Assembly (NCBI GenBank): GCA_030746455.1 | Contig: JASLMQ010000586.1 | Location: 1-7,430 of the forward strand | DNA length: 7,430 bases | From: Candidatus Latescibacterota bacterium | Lineage (GTDB): Bacteria > Latescibacterota > UBA2968 > GCA-2709665 | Direction of reading: 5' to 3' | Shown: piece after piece, positions 1-6,228 of the stretch | How the letters are laid out: every line of letters starts with the position of its first letter | Numbering within the stretch: the first letter of the stretch is position 1 | Program-made: the position numbers and the translations under genes | The notes under the pieces: model-generated | Database searches by the model: none | Seen by the model: the letters and a program-made list of their open reading frames with translations, nothing else | What the model was told of the DNA's origin: nothing

Positions 1-389
1 GGGTGATCCGGCACAGAGGCGAGGAGGTCGGCGGCTTTCGGGATGGGCATTCGGATCGACCGGGGGGTCACCACGAAGGTGCGAGCCGGACTGGGCTCGG
101 ACTGTGCTCCCTCGGGGGTAGTCACGCTGTAGCGCCAGTACCACATGCCCTCGGCCAGGACCTCGGAGTGGTTGTAGAAGGGCATGTCGATCCCTGTGAC
201 GCGGATGACATCCGAGTCGAAATCGGGATCCTGAGACATCTCGAGGGTGTAGGTCGCGGCGCGCTCGTCGACACGCCATATCATCGAGGGGGGATTTCGT
301 ATGGCATCAGCGCCGTCCTCGGGCACGAGGGGCGGGTGGCCTTCGGGTTGTGGTGAGGTGTCGACGGAGAAGGTGCTTTCGGCTGGCAT
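1..389 (-). CDS. DUF4962 / heparinase II/III-type protein, N-terminal part only
   Basis: The open frame reads leftward from ATG at 389-387 and is still open at the window edge, giving 129 residues of a longer protein. An AAGGA Shine-Dalgarno-like stretch lies 7 nt upstream and no better in-frame start is near. The visible part has the look of the N-terminal DUF4962 module found ahead of heparinase II/III alginate/heparin lyase-like domains: PPLVPEDGAD near residue 20, NPPSMIWR near 32, YTLEMSQDPDF near 46, a GMWYWRYSV strand near 83 and a VPDHP run at the edge, where family members usually continue into HPR. There is no signal peptide; the N-terminus is polar and acidic. It starts 61 bp after the amidohydrolase gene with no promoter or terminator visible between, so cotranscription is likely. 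The family assignment is from recalled sequence character. The catalytic domain lies outside the window, so lyase activity is inference. Confidence 0.82.
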   Translation of the reverse strand, partial: MPAESTFSVDTSPQPEGHPPLVPEDGADAIRNPPSMIWRVDERAATYTLEMSQDPDFDSDVIRVTGIDMPFYNHSEVLAEGMWYWRYSVTTPEGAQSEPSPARTFVVTPRSIRMPIPKAADLLASVPDH

Positions 390-450
390 GAGATGATCCT
401 TGATGGTACCTGCAATGATGGATAGCGATGGCTGCTGCGATAGGAAACGC

Positions 451-1974
451 CTATCCTGTGGACGTCGGGCGTCGGAGGAAGCGGCCCGCGAGCGTGCCGG
501 TTGGTTCGTCGTTCGACAGTGCGAGCCGGCCGTTGACGAGGACGTGGTGGATTCCGGCTGCCGGCTGCAGCGGGTCGTCCCAGGTCGCGCGGTCGGCGAC
601 CGTGTCCGGATCGAGGACGACCAGATCGGCCCAGTGACCCTCCCTAACGAGCCCACGGTCCTCCAGGCCGAGTCGGCTGGCGACGGCACCGGTCATCTTC
701 CGGATCGCCTCGGACAGAGAGAGGACCCCGCAGTTGCGGACATAGTGTCCCAGGACTCGGGGGAAAGTGCCCATGTTCCTCGGATGGGGGTGCGTCTCAT
801 CGGGTGAGAGGATGTGGCTGTCCGATGCGACGAGACCGGCCGGATGCTGCATGAGCTGGCGGACATCATCCTCGTGCAGGCAGTGGAAGATGCACGGATG
901 GTGTCCGGCTTCGGCCAGGCGCACGACGACCTCGGTGACGGTTTCGATCGTCGAGTCGCCGAGCAGCTTGCTGGATATCGAGCCCAGATCGAGACCGTTC
1001 AGAGCGGGGTCGTAGTGACTGGTGACGACGACCACGTTCGCAGGGTCTCCACCACCGCGATCTTCCATGAGGCTGAACTCGATGTGCTTCCGGATCTTCG
1101 GTCGGATCTTCGGATCCTGCCACCTGTCCAGGCAGGCCTTTCGCCCGCCTTCGAGGGCCCAGGATGGGAAGAGGACGTTGAGCCCGGTGCTCGAAGCGGT
1201 GTAGGGATACTGGTCGAAGGTGACGTCCTGCCCGCTGCCGCGCGCGTTGTCGACCTTCGAGAGCATGTCACCGGCACGCCCCCACATGCTCTTGCCGATG
1301 GCCTTGAAGTGGGAGATCTGAAGCGGGAGCCCACCCTCCCGACTGATGGAGATGGCCTCCTCTATCGATTCCATCAGCTCGAGGCCTTCATCTCGCATGT
1401 GGGTCATATAGACGCCGCCGTGGGTGGCCGCTGCCTTCGCCAGCTCCACGACCTCGTCGGTATGGGCGTAGGCCCCCGGGATGTACTTCAGGCCCGACGA
1501 GAGGCCGAAGGCACCGTCCTGCATCGCAGCGTCGACGAACTCGCGCATCGTGCCCAATTCATCCTGGGACGGTGCGCGATCTTCCGAGCCCATCGCTTGA
1601 CGCCGAACCGAGTTGTGCCCGACGAAGACGCCGATGTTGATGCCGACATCAGAGGCGTCAACGCGCTCCACGAAGCCGGAGACGGGCAGCGGGCCACCGC
1701 CGCAGTTGCCGCCGATGACCGAGGTGACGCCCTGAGAGAGGTAGTTCGATGCCTCGGGATGGCTCAGGAGGCCGGCGTCGGCATGGGTGTGGATGTCGAT
1801 GAAACCGGGCGCGGCCACCTTGCCCGCGGCGTCGATCTCCTGGCGGGCGCTGGCGTCGCCTGTGGTGCCGACGGTCTCGATCCTCCCGTTCGATATGGCC
1901 ACGTCGGCTTCGAAGGGCGTGGCGTCGGTGCCGTCGATGAGGAGGGCGTTTCTGATGATGATGTCGGATTTCAC
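451..1974 (-). CDS. N-acyl-D-amino-acid deacylase-type amidohydrolase
   Basis: This 507-residue protein belongs to the D-aminoacylase branch of the metal-dependent amidohydrolases, which hydrolyse the amide of N-acylated D-amino acids or related compounds. Expected features appear in order: a small beta-domain at the N-terminus (residues 1-55), GFIDIHTHAD with the HxH pair H62/H64, GGNCG with the bridging-cysteine candidate C91, SSGLKYIPG near 159, MTHMRDE with H192, ISHFKAIGK with H222, DQYPYTA near 254, the catalytic-aspartate candidate D385 in VASDSH, HPHPRNMGTFPRVLG near 395, and a C-terminal ADLVVLDP strand returning to the beta-domain. The length is close to known members (about 480-500). 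The start is GTG at 1974, supported by AGGGGG 8 nt upstream; the stop is TAG. No signal peptide, so probably cytoplasmic. The exact substrate is unknown. Its place between two polysaccharide lyase-like genes suggests action on an N-acylated sugar or peptide-sugar product, but this is inference. Confidence 0.93.
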   Translation of the reverse strand: MKSDIIIRNALLIDGTDATPFEADVAISNGRIETVGTTGDASARQEIDAAGKVAAPGFIDIHTHADAGLLSHPEASNYLSQGVTSVIGGNCGGGPLPVSGFVERVDASDVGINIGVFVGHNSVRRQAMGSEDRAPSQDELGTMREFVDAAMQDGAFGLSSGLKYIPGAYAHTDEVVELAKAAATHGGVYMTHMRDEGLELMESIEEAISISREGGLPLQISHFKAIGKSMWGRAGDMLSKVDNARGSGQDVTFDQYPYTASSTGLNVLFPSWALEGGRKACLDRWQDPKIRPKIRKHIEFSLMEDRGGGDPANVVVVTSHYDPALNGLDLGSISSKLLGDSTIETVTEVVVRLAEAGHHPCIFHCLHEDDVRQLMQHPAGLVASDSHILSPDETHPHPRNMGTFPRVLGHYVRNCGVLSLSEAIRKMTGAVASRLGLEDRGLVREGHWADLVVLDPDTVADRATWDDPLQPAAGIHHVLVNGRLALSNDEPTGTLAGRFLRRPTSTG

Positions 1975-2015
1975 GTTGTTGGCCCCCTAGCCTTGTTTCG
2001 ACAGGACCCGGTCAC

Positions 2016-2051
2016 CACGAAAGACACGAAAAGCACGAATACTACGATATC
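2016..2051. repeat. Degenerate 9-bp tandem repeat, likely dispersed intergenic element
   Basis: Four consecutive 9-bp units are visible: CACGAAAGA, CACGAAAAG, CACGAATAC and TACGATATC. They decay from left to right and all keep ACGA. On the minus strand this reads as alternating TTCGTG and TTTCGTG words. I recall this word pattern as a common intergenic repeat in many environmental bacterial genomes, but I cannot search for it here. It sits in the 201-bp gap between the PL26-like gene and the amidohydrolase gene, about 40 bp ahead of the latter's GTG start. The rest of that gap (1975-2175) shows no gene and no convincing promoter. Confidence 0.6.
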
Positions 2052-2175
2052 CTGGATGGGGGAAGGCCTTGACGTAGTCTCACAGCCTGTGGCTTGCTGA
2101 ATCCAGATCCGAGCGCACGGTGGAACTGGGATTCCCCAGGCGCTTCACACCCGTCGCCCTATCGCTCTCGACGAA

Positions 2176-5100
2176 TCAAGGCTGATCCTTCGTTCGAAGG
2201 TCTGAGGGGAGGTCGACGAGGACCTGGGGGGCGCCGCGCATAGGCGAGCAGATCGACTTGCCGACACCCCGGCCGGCACGTGGGGCTCCCCTGGCCATCG
2301 CGGACTGGACGCCTGCGCGCAGAATCTCCCTGAAGCGCGGTTTGCCTGAGAACCGATAGGCGGTTGCCACGCCCTTGAGAATACGCATGTCCGCACCTCC
2401 GCCGACCGACGAATGGGGACAGGAGGTGTAGCGGAAGGCGCTCTTCTCGGGCACCCACATCGCGTTGATGCAGTAGTCGGCTGCGCGGACGATGGCGTTG
2501 GCCACGCGTCTCTCGCCAGTGGCCTCGTAGTAGCGCTTCAGGCCGACCATCAGGATCCCAACCATGAAGCCGGCGTTGCCTGTATGGCGGGGTGGATTGC
2601 AGAAGCAGTGGCCAGGTATCATAAGACGATCCCACCCGCCGGAGGGCCGCTGGCGTTCGAGCACGCGGTCGACGATGATGCGCGCGGCATTCAGGTAGAC
2701 GCGCCTGCCGGTGGCCCGGTAGGCTGCGGAGAGGTGGATGAGGTGCCACCCGCAGTTCCGGCAGTTGGTGAAGTCGTAGTGGTTGAGCACCTCGCCGACG
2801 AGACCGTCGCTGGTCTTCATTGCGGCGTCCAGGGTACGGCGATCCCCTGAGAGGAGATGGTAGAGGAACGGGCCCTCGACCCAGGTGTGGGAGACGCTGG
2901 AGCGTCCGGTGAAGATCGCGGTCTCGCGGTAGCCGTCGGGATAGTAGTTGCCCACGTGGCCTACACAGTGGAGGTACTGGGCGCCGACCTCCTTCGGGTC
3001 GGGGCTGTGGTGACAGGTATCGACATCGACCAGATGGCCGACGGCCTCCTCCGCCCAGGTGTAGAAGTCGGGGTGGCCGCCCCGCAGGTACTCCTGCAGG
3101 AAGCACCAGGGCGCATCGTATTCCATATTGCCCCAGTTGTACCTCCGCTCGCCGAACCAGTCGCCGTAGTTGAGCATGCCGTAGGCCCGCGAGGCGTCTC
3201 GGTCCCTGGCGTAGGCCTCTCTCGCGCCCTCGACCCATTCCTCATACGGCGCGAATGGCGAGGGGGCCTTCGGCGGCAGCTGGGTGACCGTGCGGCTCTT
3301 GTTGAATGCGGCAAGAGAGACACTGTATAGCGGCGGCGATTGCACATTCGCACCGAACCCGGAGGGGAGCCGCTCCTTCGGCGGGCGGATGTGCAGCCAG
3401 AACTCGGTGGTGCGGGACACGCCGCGACGGAGTTTGTACCGTTTGTTCAGCAGGTAGTAGTAGAGCCGGTCCTCGAGCTCGCCACCCTTCGGATAGGCAT
3501 TGCGCGTGAGCGGAGGGCAGACCTGGAGGGTGACGCCTTTCACGTCGAAGCCCAGTCCCTTTGGATAGTTCTGCCAGAAGTCGCGGACGGCCACCGAGAC
3601 AGTCGCTGCGCTGCCGGTGAGATGAAGCTCGCCTTCGCTCCGTCTTCCACGGGCGAGTGTTTGTCGACCGTGCTTCAGCACGTAGCTGTTGTCGTGGGTT
3701 TGCACCAGCGAGCAGGACTGGCCTTCACGTGCCGACAGCTTTCGCCGTCCGAGCCGCCCGACGGGATCGACGCCGACATCGATATCGGCACGCAGGCTGA
3801 GCTCGCGCATGCAGGTGAAGTCCTCGTCGGTACGGTCGTTCTCGAAGGTGTGCTGGATGCGGATCGCGCCGCTGTTGCGAAAGAGGTGGACCCGGAAGGT
3901 GGATCGGAAGAGGGACCGGCTACCGCTGGCCCTGTGGGTGAGATCCACGCGGACACAGGCACGGTTCGGCCCGGACTCCTCCAGGACCACGGCGTCGGGT
4001 CTGGCAGCGCTGTATCGGGTGCCGCCCTCGTCGATAAGGGTGACGGCAGGGCTCGAGCCCCTGCGGCTGATCCGCCGGTAGCTGTCGTCGGGTTGCCGGG
4101 CCGAGACGACACCGGGCAGGCGATAGCCTCGGGTCGGGAATTCCACGCGGATGGGGCCGGTGGTAATGGAAATGCCGGCGGCCGATTGCTCGACATCGAG
4201 GGGTGCCTCGGCCGGGCCGGGCCGGACCTCGCTTCCGTACTCGACCGTGCAGGCTGAACGACCGTCGGCCGGGAAGTCGAGGAGGGCCCAACGTACCGTG
4301 CCGTCCTCCCATCGAGCCAGCTCGGAGGCCTGGAGCGGCAGCTCGGCGCGGCCTCTTGCGAGAAGGCGAATTTGGCCCGGGTCCGCAAGCGCGCCTCTGG
4401 GGAAGGGAACCCCTACGGTGACGGGCCAGGACCCGGAACCAGATCCCGGGCGCCGAAGCACAAGGGGCATCCGTGCCCTGCCCACACGCCCCACCGGGAC
4501 TGGAAGGGCCGTCTTGAAATGGCCTTCGTGCAAGGCCCTCAGCTTGTCGGTTCGGTCCTTCAGCTGGATCTCGTAGCGATAGGTGCGGTTCCGCGCCAGG
4601 CCCGGCAAGGCGACCTCGTGGTTGGCCAATGGCATGGGGATCCGGACCGTCTTCAACAGCGATCGTCCCGGCCCCCAGCGGAGCCGTCCGGAGGCCGGTC
4701 TGCCCGTCATCCAGGTGACGTAGGCGACAAGACCGTCCTCCGCGTGGCGCACATCGACGTGAGGGGAGAGGACCTTCAGTTCAGGACGTGTTGATGAAGG
4801 ACGCCTGGGAAGAAGCAAGAGGTTCTCGATCCGGCAAGGGCCGCCGGTCGCCGAGGTGACTAGGCGGATCGGTTCGCCCCCACGGAACCGGAAACGCTCT
4901 GGCGCGACGAACAGGTGGACCCGGTTGTCGGGATCCGCCATTCGAGCTCGGGCGACGCAACGGTGGCCGATCCAGATGTCAACGGCTTCGTCGTGGCCCG
5001 CCGAGGCGTACATCGTGAAGCCCAGGTAGTAGCCGCCGGATGCACGCACGGTGTCCTGGAGCGTGCTCACGAGCCTAGCTCGGCAGACCGAGCCTGGACG

Positions 5101-5265
5101 GTAGACGGAGGCATTGGTGTACTCGGTGAAGGTATCGTTTGCGAAACCGTCGAGGCGACATGCGTAGGCGGGGATGACGACCGTGTTTTGGCGTGCCAGG
5201 AGCTTCTGAATCCGGGCGTCGGTGGATACGACGAGGGCTTCGGGGACCGCGTCCTTGGGTGACAT
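2176..5265 (-). CDS. Exo-rhamnogalacturonan lyase (PL26/PcRGLX)-like multidomain protein
   Basis: The product is 1029 residues. Residues 1-165 form an unassigned region with beta-strand-like alternation. Residues about 168-253 look like a fibronectin type III or phosphatase N-terminal beta-sandwich (AYVTWMTG, LRWGPG, LPGLARNRTYRYEI). Residues about 278-345 carry the most recognisable signature, WPVTVGVPFPRGALADPGQI followed by WEDGTVRWALLDF, typical of the RIFT-barrel domain of PcRGLX-like proteins. A second beta-rich domain follows to about 630. Residues about 670-1025 look like an alpha/alpha toroid, with YGMLNYGDWFGE, GNMEYDAPW, DVDTCHH and HTWVEGPFLYHLLSGD. The family removes unsaturated disaccharides from rhamnogalacturonan ends; the substrate here could differ. 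No signal peptide, unlike a secreted lyase. The start at 5265 has GGAG 7 nt upstream and a good promoter 50-80 bp upstream. It is the first gene of the minus-strand cluster. Fold assignment is fairly sure; activity is inferred. Confidence 0.85.
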   Translation of the reverse strand: MSPKDAVPEALVVSTDARIQKLLARQNTVVIPAYACRLDGFANDTFTEYTNASVYRPGSVCRARLVSTLQDTVRASGGYYLGFTMYASAGHDEAVDIWIGHRCVARARMADPDNRVHLFVAPERFRFRGGEPIRLVTSATGGPCRIENLLLLPRRPSSTRPELKVLSPHVDVRHAEDGLVAYVTWMTGRPASGRLRWGPGRSLLKTVRIPMPLANHEVALPGLARNRTYRYEIQLKDRTDKLRALHEGHFKTALPVPVGRVGRARMPLVLRRPGSGSGSWPVTVGVPFPRGALADPGQIRLLARGRAELPLQASELARWEDGTVRWALLDFPADGRSACTVEYGSEVRPGPAEAPLDVEQSAAGISITTGPIRVEFPTRGYRLPGVVSARQPDDSYRRISRRGSSPAVTLIDEGGTRYSAARPDAVVLEESGPNRACVRVDLTHRASGSRSLFRSTFRVHLFRNSGAIRIQHTFENDRTDEDFTCMRELSLRADIDVGVDPVGRLGRRKLSAREGQSCSLVQTHDNSYVLKHGRQTLARGRRSEGELHLTGSAATVSVAVRDFWQNYPKGLGFDVKGVTLQVCPPLTRNAYPKGGELEDRLYYYLLNKRYKLRRGVSRTTEFWLHIRPPKERLPSGFGANVQSPPLYSVSLAAFNKSRTVTQLPPKAPSPFAPYEEWVEGAREAYARDRDASRAYGMLNYGDWFGERRYNWGNMEYDAPWCFLQEYLRGGHPDFYTWAEEAVGHLVDVDTCHHSPDPKEVGAQYLHCVGHVGNYYPDGYRETAIFTGRSSVSHTWVEGPFLYHLLSGDRRTLDAAMKTSDGLVGEVLNHYDFTNCRNCGWHLIHLSAAYRATGRRVYLNAARIIVDRVLERQRPSGGWDRLMIPGHCFCNPPRHTGNAGFMVGILMVGLKRYYEATGERRVANAIVRAADYCINAMWVPEKSAFRYTSCPHSSVGGGADMRILKGVATAYRFSGKPRFREILRAGVQSAMARGAPRAGRGVGKSICSPMRGAPQVLVDLPSDLRTKDQP

Positions 5266-5316
5266 ATCCGGGCTCCACTAGACCTGGTGATGGCGGGATT
5301 CGGACTGAGGCGCCGC

Positions 5317-5345
5317 AATATAGCGTGAGGGTCTGGCCGAGGCAA
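5317..5345 (-). promoter_or_regulatory. Sigma70-like promoter for the minus-strand cluster
   Basis: Read on the minus strand, TTGCCT (5345-5340) is followed after exactly 17 nt by TATATT (5322-5317). That matches the -35 consensus at 4 of 6 positions and the -10 consensus at 5 of 6. Transcription would begin near 5310, giving a leader of about 45 nt before the ATG at 5265. It is the only strong candidate I see for the PL26-like gene, and possibly for the two genes behind it. The position and spacing are seen; activity is inferred. Confidence 0.6.
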
Positions 5346-5350
5346 GCACC

Positions 5351-5379
5351 TTGACCTGTCCGGTATCAGGGCCTATCTT
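5351..5379 (+). promoter_or_regulatory. Sigma70-like promoter for the plus-strand lipoprotein cluster
   Basis: TTGACC (5351-5356, 5 of 6 to consensus) is followed after 17 nt by TATCTT (5374-5379, 4 of 6). Transcription would begin near 5386, leaving a leader of about 145 nt before the ATG at 5533. Its -35 box starts only 5 bp from the -35 box of the oppositely directed promoter, so one bound regulator could control both. Activity is inferred from spacing and match. Confidence 0.55.
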
Positions 5380-5429
5380 TAGGCGACAACACTTCACGTT
5401 GGTCCGATAGAGCCGGAACTTCGAAAAAC

Positions 5430-5450
5430 GCCCCGGGTCAAGCCCGGGGC
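5430..5450 (+). repeat. Perfect GC-rich hairpin in the leader (8-bp stem, 5-nt loop)
   Basis: GCCCCGGG (5430-5437), loop TCAAG, then CCCGGGGC (5443-5450) forms a perfect 8-bp stem. No T-run follows, so it is not a standard terminator for either strand. Palindromes with a CCCGGGTCAAGCCCGGG core are, as I recall, common dispersed repeats in several bacterial groups, so it may be a mobile palindrome rather than a dedicated regulator. It lies inside the predicted leader of the lipoprotein mRNA. Confidence 0.7.
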
Positions 5451-5491
5451 AGGCTCGATACGCGCAATCAGGAAGCCGCTGGATCCAGGTT

Positions 5492-5527
5492 GGCTCCAGG
5501 GCCCAGTCCGGGTGGAGCCCGGGGAGG
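5492..5527 (+). promoter_or_regulatory. Inverted repeat next to the lipoprotein ribosome binding site
   Basis: GGCTCCA (5492-5498) and TGGAGCC (5513-5519) can form a 7-bp stem with a 14-nt loop, ending directly before the Shine-Dalgarno GGGGAGG (5521-5527). That Shine-Dalgarno sits 5 nt before ATG 5533 and decides the start over the in-frame GTG at 5512, which lacks one. The stem could affect ribosome access. The structure is seen; a regulatory role is inference. Confidence 0.45.
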
Positions 5528-5532
5528 TGCTT

Positions 5533-6228
5533 ATGAACGGCCGTTGTTTCATCAGATCGCCCGTCCTGCTCGTGGGCGCTTTGATGCTGCTGTGGGGGTG
5601 TGGCGGTCCCCGCGACCCGGTGGTGGAGATGCAGAAGAGCCTGGCATCCGCCCCCGAGTACATGATCACGCTGGAGGACATGCGCCAGGAAGGATCGTTC
5701 TTTCCGGCCTACTATCATCGGTACAAGTTGGTCCAGGGAGAGCGGGAGCGCACGACGGGGTGGGTGGAGGTGGACGAATCGGTGTATCGGAAGTACGAGC
5801 CCTTCCTGGGCATGGCGCTGGTGGCCAAGTCCGACCAGAGTGTGAACGACACACCCCACCCGGCGGGCTATCACTATGTTGGGAATCCGCGCTACGGCCA
5901 CTGGGGAGGATCCGGCGGATCCAGCTTCTGGGTGTTCTACGGGCAGTACGCCATGATGCGGAGCCTGATGGGCATGGGAGGACAGACTGTCGGACGGGGC
6001 GACTATGACAACTACCGCACCCGCCGGGACCGAAGACAGCCATACTACGGTAGCAAGAGGCAGTACGGGACGAACGGGTCGCTGACCAAGCAGCAGAGGC
6101 CGTCGTTCTACCAACGTCGCAAGCAGTCGATCGCCCGGAGAAGGAGTTCATTTTCCCAGAAGGCCAGAAGCCGTATCGGCCGAAGCCGGTCCGGGTTCGG
6201 CAGCCGCTCAGGGGGGTTTGGAAAATGA
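5533..6228 (+). CDS. Small lipoprotein with a polycationic Arg/Ser/Gly-rich tail
   Basis: I do not recognise a named family; the 231-residue product is hypothetical. ATG 5533 with GGAGG 5 nt upstream gives a short basic n-region, a hydrophobic stretch (VLLVGALMLL, residues 11-20) and a lipobox-like LWGC with C23 as lipidation site. The residue after C23 is Gly, which in Gram-negatives favours the outer membrane. Residues 42-95 form a charged, aromatic-rich domain (EYMITLEDM, GSFFPAYYHRYKL, YRKYEPFLGMAL). Residues 112-150 are Gly- and aromatic-rich (GYHYVGNPRYGHW, SSFWVFYGQYA). The last 71 residues hold 22 Arg/Lys and a single acidic residue, ending in GFGSRSGGFGK. Its TGA overlaps the ATG of the DUF350 gene (ATGA), so the two are translationally coupled and probably work together at the envelope. 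A role in binding an anionic surface polymer or nucleic acid is a guess from charge. Confidence 0.85.
   Translation: MNGRCFIRSPVLLVGALMLLWGCGGPRDPVVEMQKSLASAPEYMITLEDMRQEGSFFPAYYHRYKLVQGERERTTGWVEVDESVYRKYEPFLGMALVAKSDQSVNDTPHPAGYHYVGNPRYGHWGGSGGSSFWVFYGQYAMMRSLMGMGGQTVGRGDYDNYRTRRDRRQPYYGSKRQYGTNGSLTKQQRPSFYQRRKQSIARRRSSFSQKARSRIGRSRSGFGSRSGGFGK

Noticed and set aside
814..2100. A 428-residue plus-strand open frame
   Set aside because: It is antisense to the amidohydrolase, whose motifs and metal ligands are complete. Its translation has no family character and it is typical of GC-rich shadow frames.
2126..2139. Small dyad CTGGG-ATTC-CCCAG after the PL26-like gene as a terminator
   Set aside because: The stem is only 5 bp and no T-run follows on the minus strand, so it is too weak to call.
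2159..3238. A 359-residue minus-strand frame overlapping the PL26-like gene
   Set aside because: Its composition is Arg/Pro/Leu-rich with no domain signature, and it lies in another frame of a recognisable toroid domain, so it is a shadow.
3340..4257. A 305-residue plus-strand frame
   Set aside because: It is antisense to the central domains of the PL26-like protein, and no ribosome binding site or recognisable motif was seen.
5512..5532. GTG at 5512 as the lipoprotein start
   Set aside because: It has no Shine-Dalgarno and would add polar residues before the signal sequence; ATG 5533 has GGAGG at proper spacing.
5278..6114. A 278-residue minus-strand frame covering the divergent region and the lipoprotein gene
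   Set aside because: It would run through both promoters and be antisense to the lipoprotein, which has a signal sequence, a good ribosome binding site and coupling to the next gene.
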